From positions 434,001 to 498,000 of the forward strand of contig NZ_SRLC01000001.1 of the NCBI RefSeq assembly GCF_004765605.1: a stretch of 64,000 nucleotides of DNA. Direction: 5' to 3'. Shown here in pieces: positions 55,699 through 64,000 of this stretch. Origin of the DNA: Hymenobacter aquaticus (GTDB lineage Bacteria > Bacteroidota > Bacteroidia > Cytophagales > Hymenobacteraceae). How positions within the stretch are numbered: position 1 is the stretch's first letter; each line of letters begins with the position of its first letter. The notes beneath the pieces were generated by a model that did not search any database, had not been told where the DNA came from, and saw only the letters and a list, made by a program, of their open reading frames with translations. The translations under genes and the position numbers were made by a program.

Positions 55699-56460
55699 TT
55701 AGCGGGGCTGAAACTGCTGCAGAAAATTCTCCTTGTACTGCCGGCCCAGCGGCACCAGCTGGCCGGCCACGGTGGCCTCGGCCTCGCTGAAGGCCTCTAC
55801 CTGCTCGATGTTGAGCGCGAAGGAGCGGTGCACGCGCACCAGCGCCGGAAACCGCAGCCGCTCCAGCACCGCCCCCAGGGAAAGGCGCAGCGCATACTTG
55901 CGGGCGGTGGTAATCAGGGTGGTGTAGGTGTTGTCGGCTTCCAGCACCTGAATGTCGCGCAGCGGAATCCGCACGAACTGGTAGTTGTCCTTGATAAAGA
56001 CATGGTCGCCGAGCTGCAGGATCGTGTCGCGGGTGTGCAGGTCGCGGTCGGGAGCCGGGGCGGGGGCGGGCTCGGCAAACCGCTGCAAGGCCAGAATAAT
56101 GGCGGCCCGCAAGCTGGCCATCGTGGCGGGCTTGGTGAGGTAGGCGGCCGGCCCGGTGCGCAGGGCCCGCTCCAGCGTGGCCTGGTCGGCGTGGGCAGTC
56201 AGGTAGATCAGGGGCACGGGGCGCTCGGCCTGCAGGCGGGTCGCGGTTTCAATGCCGTCCCATTCGCCCTGAATATGAATGTCGCAGAGCACCAGGTCCA
56301 CGCGGTGCTGCTGAAACAGGGACAGCGCCCGGGGCCCCGAGCGGGCCGTGCCCACCACGCGGTAGCCGTCGGCCTCCAGCGTGTCGCACAGGTCCAGGGC
56401 CAGCACGGCCTCGTCTTCCACCAGCAGAATCTGTACCTGGCTATCCGTTGGCAAGGTCAT
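55699..56460 (-). CDS. LytTR-type response regulator
   Basis: A 253-aa regulator. A receiver domain (about 10-125) with D60 (LVLCDIHIQG), T89 (IYLTAHA) and K110 (LTKPAT) is followed by a LytTR DNA-binding domain (about 150-250; HVFIKDNYQFVRIPLRDIQVLEADNTYTTLI, RVHRSFALNIEQVEAF). It would bind direct-repeat LytTR sites. It is transcribed just before its probable partner, the TPR histidine kinase 142 bp downstream (same strand). Confidence 0.93.
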   Translation of the reverse strand: MTLPTDSQVQILLVEDEAVLALDLCDTLEADGYRVVGTARSGPRALSLFQQHRVDLVLCDIHIQGEWDGIETATRLQAERPVPLIYLTAHADQATLERALRTGPAAYLTKPATMASLRAAIILALQRFAEPAPAPAPDRDLHTRDTILQLGDHVFIKDNYQFVRIPLRDIQVLEADNTYTTLITTARKYALRLSLGAVLERLRFPALVRVHRSFALNIEQVEAFSEAEATVAGQLVPLGRQYKENFLQQFQPR

Positions 56461-56788
56461 AATAATAGCGTCGATAAGTGGTTGGGGCGCACGGCTATAG
56501 CGTTGCCTGGGGTAAGTTACAAGAAGTCGTTAAAGGATTCCTAGCCGGCGGCATTCGGCGGGTAAAAACCCGGAATATTTTCCGGCTAACGCGCCGGTGC
56601 TGGCCGGCGGCAGGCGCCTGTACGTCAGGGGTTTGTATCCGGTGGTGTAGCGGAGAAAGAACCACGGAAAGTAGGGCTGGTGCATGGCTAACGGATAGGT
56701 GGCGGGCAAATATAAAAGGATGCCTCAGGCCAACGGCTCGTAAAGGCCATTGCTTCGGTCTTCCCGACTTTTTTTCAAGATTGCAGCC
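56461..56788. other. Intergenic region, nothing recognised
   Basis: A 328-bp gap between the divergent LytTR regulator and the ModE-like gene. I see no RNA gene, repeat or clear palindrome. It presumably holds both promoters. Confidence 0.6.
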
Positions 56789-57151
56789 ATGAAAAAGCTG
56801 CTGCACCCCGAGTTGTCGTTTCGCCTGCACGGCCGCCTGTGGCTGGAAGGCCCCCAGGACCGGTTTATGGGCATCGGGCGGCTGGAGCTGCTGGAAAAGA
56901 TTCACCGGCTGGGCTCCATTTCCCGGGCCGCCCAGGAAATGCAGATGTCCTACAAGCGGGCCTGGGACCTGGTCAGCTCCCTGAACCAGCAGGCGCGCGA
57001 GCCCCTGGTGAGCACCCAGGCCGGCGGCAAGCGGGGCGGCGGCGCCCTGGTAACGCCCGCCGGCCTGGCGCTGATGCAGGAGTTTGCGGCCCTGCAAGCC
57101 CGGTTTCAGGCGTTTCTGGCGCTGGAAGAAAAGCGGCTGCTGGAAGAATAG
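56789..57151 (+). CDS. ModE-like winged-helix regulator (DNA-binding domain only)
   Basis: A 120-aa protein equivalent to the N-terminal DNA-binding domain of ModE: FMGIGRLELLEKIHRLGSISRAAQEMQMSYKRAWDLVSSLNQQA, AGGKRGGGALVTPAGLALM. The molybdate-binding MOP domains are absent, as in many ModE-like proteins. The GTG/ATG choice is ATG 56789 (the upstream 56750 reading lacks family sequence). A ModE-type palindrome lies at 57205-57228, just before the next gene, a TonB receptor. The sensing of molybdate is therefore indirect or needs another partner. Confidence 0.88.
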   Translation: MKKLLHPELSFRLHGRLWLEGPQDRFMGIGRLELLEKIHRLGSISRAAQEMQMSYKRAWDLVSSLNQQAREPLVSTQAGGKRGGGALVTPAGLALMQEFAALQARFQAFLALEEKRLLEE

Positions 57152-57204
57152 CGGCCGTTGGCACCAGGGCGCGGCCCGGCGGGAAAACCATCTGGGGTGT
57201 TAAG

Positions 57205-57228
57205 CGTTATGTTTGAATAAATATAACG
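57205..57228. promoter_or_regulatory. ModE-type operator in front of the TonB receptor
   Basis: CGTTATGTT (57205-57213) and AATATAACG (57220-57228) form an imperfect palindrome (8 of 9 positions) with a 6-bp centre, 21 bp before the receptor start. The enteric ModE operator uses the same CGTTATAT half-sites. Located 54 bp after the ModE-like gene. Confidence 0.75.
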
Positions 57229-57248
57229 ACCTGCATGAACCGGTGCCT

Positions 57249-59870
57249 ATGCGCAACGTTACCCGAATTGACAGCCCCTGGAACGTAAAACTCCTGATCC
57301 TGCTGCTGGGTCTGGGTGGAAGCCCGGGCGTGGTAGTGGCCCAGGCCCCCGCGCGCCCCGACACCACCCGGCTGCAGCTGGGCGAGGTAGTCATTACGGC
57401 CTCGCGGGTGGAGGAAAGTATTTTACAGTCGCCTGTGACGGTGGAGAAGCTCGGGGCCCGGGCCCTGCGCCTGACGCCCGCGCCCTCGTTTTTCGACGCG
57501 CTGGAGGGCGTGAAGGGCGTGCAGGTGCTCACGCCCAGCCTGGGGTTTAAGGTGCTCAACGCTAGGGGCTTTGCCAATACCACCAACGTGCGGTTTGTGC
57601 AGCTCGTCGACGGCATCGACAACCAGGCGCCCCACATCGGCGGGCCCATCGGCAACGCGCTGGGGCCGAGCGACCTGGACATTGCCAGCGTGGAAATCGT
57701 GCCGGGTACGGCCGCCGCCCTCTACGGGCTCAATGCCATTAACGGCCTGGCCAATTTCAGTACCCTGAGCCCGTTCAACTCGGCGGGGCTGAGCGCGCAG
57801 CAAAAAACCGGCCTCAACCACGTGCGGGACGCCGACGTGGGCGTGAAGGTGTATTCTGAAACCAGCGTGCGCTACGCCCGGGTGCTGACGCCCCGGCTGG
57901 CGTTCAAGGTAAACGGTACCTACAGCCGGGGCTACGACTGGGTAGCCCGCGACCAGACCGAGCTGAACCCCGACGGCAACGCCACCACCGGGCTGCTGGG
58001 GGCCGACAACCCGGCCCGCGACCCGGTGAACAGCTACGGCAACGAGTCGTCGGACCGGATTGCGTTTCGGCGGGGCGGCAAAACCTACTCGGTGGCCCGC
58101 ACCGGCTACCAGGAGCAGGACGTGGTGGACTACCGCCTGCAAAACCGCAAGGCCGACGCGGCGCTGCACTTCCGGCCCCGGGCCGGCACCGAGCTGAGCT
58201 ACACCTACCGGGTGGCCGTGTTCGACAACGTGTACCAGCGCTCCAACCGGTTTCAGCTGCAACGCTACCAGCTCCAGCAGCACGCTGTGCAGCTGCGTAG
58301 CCCGGTGGTGCAGGCCCGCGCCTACCTCACCCGCGAAAACACGGGCCGCAGCTACAACCTCCGCTCGATGGCCGAAAACCTGGACCGTAATTACAAGCCC
58401 GACAACGCCTGGATCAGTGACTACGGGGCGGCGTATGACCAGGCCATTGCGGCCCGGCAGAGCGTGGCCCAGGCCCACCAGGCCGGCCGGGCCGCCGCCG
58501 ACGCGGGCCGCTACCAGCCCGGCACCGCCCTGTTCGAGGAGAAGCTCGGGGAGTTGCAGAACATCAACAACTGGGACCAGGGCGCGGCCCTGCGCGTGCG
58601 CGCCGACCTGGTGCACGCCGAGGGGCAGCTGAACGTGGCCGAGCTGCTGCGCCGCGGTGGCCGCCTGCCGCTGCCCACCGCCCTCGACCTGCTGGCCGGG
58701 GCCGACCACCGCACCTACGTCATTCAGCCCGACGGCAACTACTTCATCAACCCCGCGCCCGGCCAGGACCCCTACAGCGCGCTGACGTACGGCAAAACCG
58801 GGGGCTTCGTGCAGGCCGGGGCGCGGCTGCTGGGGCAGCGGCTGCGGCTGACGGCCACCGTGCGCGCCGACAAGAACGACTACTTCGATCTGCGCTTCAA
58901 CCCGCGCTTCACGGCCGTGTACTCGCCCACGGCGCGCCACAATTTCCGGGTGAGCTACCAGCGCGGCTACCGGTTTCCGAGCTTGTTTGAGGGCTTTTCC
59001 AACGTGAACAGCGGGCAGGTGAAGCGCATCGGCGGGCTGCGGGTGATGTCGGCGGGGGTGTTTGAGAACAGCTACCTGCGCAGCAGCATCGACGCCTTCA
59101 ACGCGGCCGTGACGGCCAGCGTGAATGCCAATACCTCGACCACGCTGACGCCGGCCCAGAAGCAGAGCCAGGCCATTGCCGCCAACCAGGGCCTGCTGCG
59201 CCGCAACCCCTACACCTACCTGCGACCCGAGCAGATCCGGTCCCTGGAGCTGGGCTACAAGGCCGCGCTGGTGCCCGACGGCCGCCTGCTGCTCGACGTG
59301 GACTGCTACTACAACGCCTACCGCGACTTTATTGCCCAGGTGGAAGCCTACGTGCCCAAAACCCTGAACCCCGACTCGGCCGCCCTCTACCTGAGCACCC
59401 GCGCCGGGCAGAACCGCTACCGCCTCTGGACCAACGCCCAGTCGAGGGTGTTCAACTTCGGGGGCTCGGTGGGGCTGCGCTACGAGGGGGCCGGCGGGCT
59501 GCTGGCCGGGGCCAACGCCACCTACGCCCGCCTGGCCCGCACCGAATCGGGGGACGGGCTGGAGGACGGCTTCAACACCCCGCGCTGGATGCTGAATCTG
59601 AGCCTGGGCGACGAGACGCTGTTGCGGCGCCTGGGCGGCAGCGTGAGCTACCACTGGCAGCAGGGCTACTACTCCCAGACGTTTCTGGTGACGGGCACCG
59701 TGCCGGCCTACGGCTCGCTCGACGCCCAGCTCAGCTACCCCCTGGTCCGCCCCGACGTGCGCCTCAAGCTAGGGGCTACCAACGTGCTGAACCGGTATTA
59801 CACCTCCTTTCTGGGCGGGCCCAGCATCGGGGGGCTGTATTATCTGAGCCTGACCTGCGCGGTGAAGTAG
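57249..59870 (+). CDS. TonB-dependent receptor, candidate molybdate/tungstate uptake
   Basis: An 873-aa outer-membrane receptor. Its signal region is MRNVTRIDSPWNVKLLILLLGLGG...VVVAQA; the plug starts LGEVVITASRVEESILQSPVTVEKL, then AALYGLNAINGLANFST; a barrel follows to the end (LSLTCAVK). There is no CarboxypepD_reg domain. ATG 57249 replaces the TTG 57213. The ligand is unknown, but a ModE-like gene and ModE-type operator lie directly in front, suggesting molybdate, tungstate or a molybdenum-binding siderophore. A TonB-ExbBD system must be elsewhere. Confidence 0.88.
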   Translation: MRNVTRIDSPWNVKLLILLLGLGGSPGVVVAQAPARPDTTRLQLGEVVITASRVEESILQSPVTVEKLGARALRLTPAPSFFDALEGVKGVQVLTPSLGFKVLNARGFANTTNVRFVQLVDGIDNQAPHIGGPIGNALGPSDLDIASVEIVPGTAAALYGLNAINGLANFSTLSPFNSAGLSAQQKTGLNHVRDADVGVKVYSETSVRYARVLTPRLAFKVNGTYSRGYDWVARDQTELNPDGNATTGLLGADNPARDPVNSYGNESSDRIAFRRGGKTYSVARTGYQEQDVVDYRLQNRKADAALHFRPRAGTELSYTYRVAVFDNVYQRSNRFQLQRYQLQQHAVQLRSPVVQARAYLTRENTGRSYNLRSMAENLDRNYKPDNAWISDYGAAYDQAIAARQSVAQAHQAGRAAADAGRYQPGTALFEEKLGELQNINNWDQGAALRVRADLVHAEGQLNVAELLRRGGRLPLPTALDLLAGADHRTYVIQPDGNYFINPAPGQDPYSALTYGKTGGFVQAGARLLGQRLRLTATVRADKNDYFDLRFNPRFTAVYSPTARHNFRVSYQRGYRFPSLFEGFSNVNSGQVKRIGGLRVMSAGVFENSYLRSSIDAFNAAVTASVNANTSTTLTPAQKQSQAIAANQGLLRRNPYTYLRPEQIRSLELGYKAALVPDGRLLLDVDCYYNAYRDFIAQVEAYVPKTLNPDSAALYLSTRAGQNRYRLWTNAQSRVFNFGGSVGLRYEGAGGLLAGANATYARLARTESGDGLEDGFNTPRWMLNLSLGDETLLRRLGGSVSYHWQQGYYSQTFLVTGTVPAYGSLDAQLSYPLVRPDVRLKLGATNVLNRYYTSFLGGPSIGGLYYLSLTCAVK

Positions 59871-59880
59871 CGTTGGGCGG

Positions 59881-60525
59881 CTACTGGCACTGCTCCAGCG
59901 CGTCGAGGTCGGCGGCGTTGAGCAGGTGAAGGTTGCGGGTGATTTTGGCGGCGTCCCAGTGCCACCAGGCTAGCTGGTTGAGCCGCGCTACCGTGGGCGC
60001 GTCGAAACGGTAGCGGATGACCCTGGCCGGGTTGCCGCCCACGATGGCGTAGTCGGGCACGTCGGCCGTGACGACGGCGTGGGTGGCGATGATGGCCCCG
60101 TTGCCGACGCGCACCCCGGGCATGATGGTAGCCGCGTGGCCAATCCAGACGTCGTGGCCGATGTGGGTGTCGCCTTTGGAGGGGTACTTTTCGTGGATGG
60201 CCACGCCCCGGGCACTGGTTTCCCAGCCGTGGCCGAAAATGGCGAAGGGGAACGTGGAAACGGGGCTGGTTTCGTGGTTGCCGCCGTTCATGATGAACTT
60301 CACCCCCGAGGCAATGGCGCAGAAGCGGCCAATAATGAGCTGGTCGCCGATAAAATCGAAGTGGTAGAGCACGTTGCGCTCAAAGTTGAGCGGGTCGTCG
60401 AAGTCGTCGTAGTAGGTATAGTCGCCGACGGTGATGGTGGGGCGGGTGATGATGTTTTTGAGGAATACCAGCTTGTGGTGGTGGGGCAGCGGGTGCAGCG
60501 TGTCGGGGGCGGGACCAATGGGCAT
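59881..60525 (-). CDS. Vat-like hexapeptide acetyltransferase (xenobiotic acyltransferase family)
   Basis: A 214-aa left-handed beta-helix acetyltransferase. The FIMNGGNHETSPVSTFPF segment holds the catalytic His (GNH) seen in Vat/CatB enzymes, and hexapeptide repeats (HIGHDVWIGHAATIMPGVRVGNGAIIATHAVVTADVPDYAIVGGNPARVIRYRF) follow. Vat proteins acetylate streptogramin A; here natural substrates and resistance are unproven. ATG 60525 is preferred over 60630. It is near the S1/P1 nuclease gene but divergent. Confidence 0.9.
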   Translation of the reverse strand: MPIGPAPDTLHPLPHHHKLVFLKNIITRPTITVGDYTYYDDFDDPLNFERNVLYHFDFIGDQLIIGRFCAIASGVKFIMNGGNHETSPVSTFPFAIFGHGWETSARGVAIHEKYPSKGDTHIGHDVWIGHAATIMPGVRVGNGAIIATHAVVTADVPDYAIVGGNPARVIRYRFDAPTVARLNQLAWWHWDAAKITRNLHLLNAADLDALEQCQ

Positions 60526-60778
60526 AGCGGAAGAAGCGGGCAAGGTGGGGCGGAAAACGTCGGCGCTGGTGCAACGGTAAAGCCGGTTGCGGGTTATTGG
60601 CGGTAGGGCGCCGGCTGCAAAGGTGGGCAACGGCGCGCAAAGCGCCTACTGCTCGGCCCGCCCCGGCCCGGGTGCGGCGCAATGCTGGCTTTCGTGCTAC
60701 TTTTGCGGTTTGCTCTGGTTTCCCGGTCTGCTCTCTATTCCTCATCCGACGGGTTTGTCGTCTTTCTCTTTCGTAGTT

Positions 60779-61561
60779 ATGTTCAAAAAGTGTGTTGCCC
60801 TGGTGTGCTTTAGCGTGTTGCCCTTCAGCCTGATGGCCTGGGGCGTGCAGGGGCACCGGGTAGTGGGTAAGATTGCCGAAAACCATTTGACCAAGAAAGC
60901 CAAGGACCAGGTGGCCGCGCTGCTGGGCTCTGAGCGGCTGCCGCTGGTAACGACCTGGGCCGACGAGGTGCGCTACTCGGAAGAGTACGAGGCCACGGCG
61001 CCCTGGCACTTCATCAATACCGCCCTGGGCCTGCCCTTTGCCGAGTACACCGGCGTGGTGACCAGCATGCAGGAGCCCAACGCCTACCTGGCCCTGAACC
61101 AGAACCTGCAGCAGCTGAAAGACCCCAAAGCCACCAAGGAGCAGAAAGTGGTGGCCCTCAAGTTCGTGATTCACATCGTGGGCGACGTGCACCAGCCCAT
61201 GCACGTGAGCCGGGCCGAGGACAAGGGCGGCAACGCCATTACGGTGAAGTACCAGGGCAAAGACACCAACCTGCACAGCCTCTGGGACAGCGGCCTGCTC
61301 GACTACGAGGGCATGACCTACTCGGAGCTGGCCGTGCTGCTCGACAGGCCCACGCCCTTGCAGGTGCAGCAGTGGCAGAAAGACGGCATCACGCAGTGGC
61401 TCTGGGAGTCGTACTCCATCAGTCAGCAGCTCTACGCCGAAACCGCCCAGAACGCCACCTTCGACTATAAGTACGTGCCCGGCCACCTGCCCACCGTGGA
61501 AGACCGCCTCTTGCAGGCCGGTATCCGGCTGGCGGGCTTGCTGAACGGGGTGTTTGTGTAG
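60779..61561 (+). CDS. S1/P1-type nuclease, exported
   Basis: A 260-aa zinc-dependent nuclease of the S1/P1 family. The signal peptide ends before WGVQGHRVVGKIAENHL, so the mature N-terminal Trp and His can bind zinc, as in P1 nuclease. The TTWADEVRY, WHFINTAL and HIVGDVHQPMHVSRAEDKGGNAITVKY motifs supply the remaining Zn ligands. It degrades single-stranded DNA and RNA outside the cytoplasm. ATG 60779 replaces the upstream reading. Confidence 0.94.
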   Translation: MFKKCVALVCFSVLPFSLMAWGVQGHRVVGKIAENHLTKKAKDQVAALLGSERLPLVTTWADEVRYSEEYEATAPWHFINTALGLPFAEYTGVVTSMQEPNAYLALNQNLQQLKDPKATKEQKVVALKFVIHIVGDVHQPMHVSRAEDKGGNAITVKYQGKDTNLHSLWDSGLLDYEGMTYSELAVLLDRPTPLQVQQWQKDGITQWLWESYSISQQLYAETAQNATFDYKYVPGHLPTVEDRLLQAGIRLAGLLNGVFV

Positions 61562-61621
61562 GGGGCCCGGTCGTGCGCCTGGACGTGCGCCTCACCCCCC
61601 GGACGTGCGCCTCACCCCCCA

Positions 61622-61648
61622 GCCCCCTCTCCGAAAAAGGAGAGGGGG
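61622..61648. repeat. CCCCTCTCC...GGAGAGGGG hairpin, also at 32570
   Basis: The CCCCTCTCC/GGAGAGGGG palindrome with an ACCCCC-rich left side occurs here and, in CTCACCCCCGGCCCCTCTCC form, at 32557-32592, beside the VWA gene. A further GGACGTGCGCCTCACCCCC unit is duplicated at 61580-61615. These are probably small repeats or terminators. Confidence 0.5.
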
Positions 61649-61800
61649 AGCCGGACGGCGCAGGACGGGCTGAATTTTAGAAGACTTGGCGAAGCCGCTC
61701 CTGGGAAGGGGCGGCTTCGGTGGTTTCAAAGCACCCGGCCCGGGCAACGGTAGAGGGGAGTCGTGCATCTTCCCGGCTCACCCCAACCGTAGCGCCGCGT

Positions 61801-63375
61801 ATGGCTCTTACTACCCGACCTGTGCAACCATATCTAGCGTTGCTGACCCTGCTTCTGCCAGGGGCCTGCACAACTCCCCACACGCCGGCCGCCACCAGCA
61901 AGGCCATCTACCGCTACCGCGTAAACCTGCGCCGCCCCGACCACGACCGGCTGCGGGTGGAGGTGCAGGTGCCGCCTACCCGGCAGCGGCAGGTCGTCTT
62001 CGTCATGCCCAAGAGTGTGCCCGGCATTTACGGGGCCCTGAACTTTGGGCGCTACGTGACGGAACTCACGGCGCTGGGCCCCGACAATGAGCCCCTGTCC
62101 GTTACGCGCCAGGATACCAACAGCTGGGTTATTGCCGATGCCCGCCGCCTGCGCCGCCTCACCTACTCCGTGGCCGATACCTGGGACCAGTTTCACCACG
62201 TGGCGGGGGAGGCGGGCACCCTGTACCGCTCGGCCGGCAGCGCCTACCAGCCCGATAGCGCCTACGTGCTCAACTACAACACCTTCGTGGGCTACCTCGA
62301 AGGCCACGCCCGGCCCTATGAGGTACGCTTCACCCGGCCCGCCGGCTACTACGGCGCCTCGCACCGCCCGCCCCAGCCCCTGAACGACTCCGTGGACGTG
62401 GTGCGGGCGCCCAGCTACCGGGCCCTGGTGGATGCACCGGTGCTGTATGCCCGCCCCGACACGGCCTGGCTGCAACTGGGCCAGACCAAGGTGCAGGTGG
62501 CGCTCTACGCTACCACGCAACGCCACTACGCGCCCACGCTGGCCCGGTCGCTGAAGCCGTTGCTCGAAGCCCAGCGGGCCTACCTGGGGGGGCGCCTGCC
62601 CGTCGATTCCTACGCCTTTCTGGTGTACCACGCCCAGGGCCGGCCGGGCAGCTACCTGGGCGACGGCCTGGAGCACAGCCAGTCGACGCTGTGCCTGCTG
62701 GAGTCGCCGGGGCTGGCGGACCTCGGCCCGTTTCTGCGCCGCCTCACAACCCACGAGTTTTTCCACATCGTGACGCCGCTGAACATCCATTCCCGCGAAA
62801 TCGAAAGCTACGACTTCCGCCAGCCGACCTTCTCGGCCCACCTCTGGCTATATGAGGGCCTGACCGAGTACGCTACCGTGCACATGGCCATCCGGCAGCG
62901 GCTGCAAACCCTGCCCGAGTTTGTGGCCGGGCTGGAAAGCAAGGCCCGGGACATGCGGCAGTTCGATAATACGCTGGCCCTGACGGAGCTGAGTCGGCTG
63001 GTCCTGACGCGCCCGGACCAGTACTACAACTTCTACCTGAAAGGGGCCTTGTTCAACCTCTGCCTCGACGTGCGCCTGCGGGAGCTGTCGGGCGGCACGA
63101 TGGGCACCCAGGAGCTGGTGCGGCGGCTGGCCCGGCGCTACGGCCCGAGCCGCCCCTTCGCCGATGAGGAGCTGTTCGACGTGATAACCGCGCTGACCTA
63201 CCCCGCGATGCGCGGCTTTTTCCGGGCCTACCTGGAGCAGGGACAGCCGCTGCCCCTGGCCGAAACCCTGGCCAAGGTGGGGCTGCGCTACGAGGAAAAA
63301 ACGGCCACCATCAGCATCATGGCCCAGCTCACGCCGGCCCAGCGGGCGTTGCGCCGCGCCTGGATCGGGCAGTAG
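61801..63375 (+). CDS. M61-family peptidase-like lipoprotein
   Basis: A 524-aa exported protein. A lipobox LLLPGAC (about 14-20) precedes an M61/glycyl-aminopeptidase-like architecture with an N-terminal beta domain (about 30-180) and a catalytic domain with HEFFH (H318, E319, H322) and the downstream Glu in LYEGLTEY (E352). The zinc site therefore looks intact. A PDZ domain typical of M61 is absent; the C-terminal 80 residues are helical. ATG 61801 replaces the 61720 reading. Confidence 0.85.
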   Translation: MALTTRPVQPYLALLTLLLPGACTTPHTPAATSKAIYRYRVNLRRPDHDRLRVEVQVPPTRQRQVVFVMPKSVPGIYGALNFGRYVTELTALGPDNEPLSVTRQDTNSWVIADARRLRRLTYSVADTWDQFHHVAGEAGTLYRSAGSAYQPDSAYVLNYNTFVGYLEGHARPYEVRFTRPAGYYGASHRPPQPLNDSVDVVRAPSYRALVDAPVLYARPDTAWLQLGQTKVQVALYATTQRHYAPTLARSLKPLLEAQRAYLGGRLPVDSYAFLVYHAQGRPGSYLGDGLEHSQSTLCLLESPGLADLGPFLRRLTTHEFFHIVTPLNIHSREIESYDFRQPTFSAHLWLYEGLTEYATVHMAIRQRLQTLPEFVAGLESKARDMRQFDNTLALTELSRLVLTRPDQYYNFYLKGALFNLCLDVRLRELSGGTMGTQELVRRLARRYGPSRPFADEELFDVITALTYPAMRGFFRAYLEQGQPLPLAETLAKVGLRYEEKTATISIMAQLTPAQRALRRAWIGQ

Positions 63376-63424
63376 GCGGCCGGCGTGACGCCCGCCTCGC
63401 CGGCGGGGCGGGCGGGGCGCAAAA

Positions 63425-63453
63425 AGCCCTTGCCACTGGGGGCGGCAAGGGCT
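63425..63453 (-). terminator. Terminator for the rightmost gene
   Basis: AGCCCTTGCC (63425-63434) pairs perfectly with GGCAAGGGCT (63444-63453). On the minus strand a T-run follows. It lies about 135 bp beyond the stop of the partial gene at 63590 and faces the end of the M61 gene. Confidence 0.7.
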
Positions 63454-63589
63454 AACGCTACGGTGAAATGGTATTTTGCCGGGTCGGCCTCCGGGGAAGA
63501 TGGCGGGGAGGTCCAGGGAAGATCCAGGGGAGACGGCCGCGGGGGTATTTCGGGAATTGTATTTTAGCTGGCCGCCTCCTGGTCCGGGG

Positions 63590-64000
63590 CTACAGGGTTT
63601 GGGCTTCCGTCGTCCGGTTGCCAGGCCGGTCGGCTACGGTCACCGTAATTTTGTCGCCCTCGAGGGAGACGTTGGCTACTGTGGCCGTGAAGCGGAACGT
63701 AAAGCCATCAGGCTCGGGCTGGGCGGGGCCTTCCTCGACCAGGCTGCCATCGGGGTTCTGAATGAGCACGCGCACGTCGGCCACGGCAAAGTTGTCGGTA
63801 GCCTGAACCAGGATAACGTCGCCGGGCTGGCCACGGTAGGCGCTAAAGTCAACGTGGCGGATGGCGGGCGCGCTGAGGTAGTCGGCCACGGCTACCAGGT
63901 AGCTGCTGTTGGTGTTCGTGTCTTTGCCGGTTTCGTAGGCCGCTTTCAGGGCGGGGTCCTGCTGGATGGCCCGGCCGTAGAAGGCGGCCTGCTGGAAGCG
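63590..64000 (-). CDS. Hypothetical protein, partial (N-terminus beyond window)
   Basis: The frame is open from the window edge down to the stop at 63590, giving at least 137 residues. It contains a helical part (QQDPALKAAYETGKDTNTNSSYLVAVADYLSAP) and then beta-rich sequence (DVILVQATDNFAVADVRVLIQNPDGSLVEEG). No family is recognised, and the true start is outside the window. Confidence 0.7.
   Translation of the reverse strand, partial: RFQQAAFYGRAIQQDPALKAAYETGKDTNTNSSYLVAVADYLSAPAIRHVDFSAYRGQPGDVILVQATDNFAVADVRVLIQNPDGSLVEEGPAQPEPDGFTFRFTATVANVSLEGDKITVTVADRPGNRTTEAQTL

Overview
The window looks like chromosomal DNA from a GC-rich member of the Bacteroidota, most likely Hymenobacter or a close relative. 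The evidence is TonB-dependent receptors with a CarboxypepD_reg-type N-terminus, a two-gene (split) transketolase, Bacteroidota-type LSREQMK...GG peptide leaders, weak or absent Shine-Dalgarno sites, PepSY and Mpl genes, and many short palindromic intergenic repeats. The genus is inferred; no rRNA or tRNA was found to confirm it.

Layout. 1-5.3 kb: a PhnP-like metallo-hydrolase (cut by the window edge), a stand-alone receiver and a giant hybrid histidine kinase with HPt. 5.4-17.5 kb: housekeeping and envelope genes (glycosyltransferase-miaA pair, pfkA, TerB-like protein, class III aminotransferase, EamA exporter, an ECF sigma/anti-sigma/Spy-like operon, lipoproteins, pirin, and a frameshifted outer-membrane gene). 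17.6-27.0 kb: the most interesting locus, a putative disulfide-rich secreted peptide (RiPP/bacteriocin) cluster. It holds a 61-aa double-glycine precursor with six core cysteines, a DxD glycosyltransferase-like protein, a VKOR-thioredoxin fusion, a TlpA-type thioredoxin, and a divergent C39-peptidase ABC exporter with its HlyD-like adaptor. 27.1-29.5 kb: a hypothetical gene, a 7 x 42-bp tandem array and an AT-rich HNH-nuclease island that looks horizontally acquired. 29.6-34.4 kb: transketolase halves separated by a VWA gene and a GIY-YIG gene bracketed by inverted repeats, then bcp. 34.4-42.1 kb: lipocalin, M23 and M48 peptidases, FAA hydrolase, small envelope genes, alpha/beta hydrolase and mpl. 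42.3-45.3 kb: dnaB carrying a 342-aa LAGLIDADG-type intein inside its Walker A motif, then a 21-bp tandem array. 45.3-53.7 kb: HAD phosphatase, aminotransferase, a PepSY protein and siderophore receptor with a divergent Crp/Fnr regulator, and a DOPA-dioxygenase-like protein. 53.7-64 kb: a LytTR regulator and histidine kinase pair, a ModE-like regulator next to a TonB receptor with a ModE-type operator in front of it, a Vat-like acetyltransferase, S1/P1 nuclease, M61-like peptidase and a partial gene.

Intergenic DNA is unusually structured. At least four places have AT-rich or low-complexity tandem repeats arranged as inverted arms, and several distinct near-perfect palindromes of 24-34 bp arms recur (29.5/40.6 kb; 30.6/31.1/33.8/33.9 kb; 35.0 kb; 46.0 kb). 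These are probably non-autonomous palindromic elements; some carry transcription terminators.
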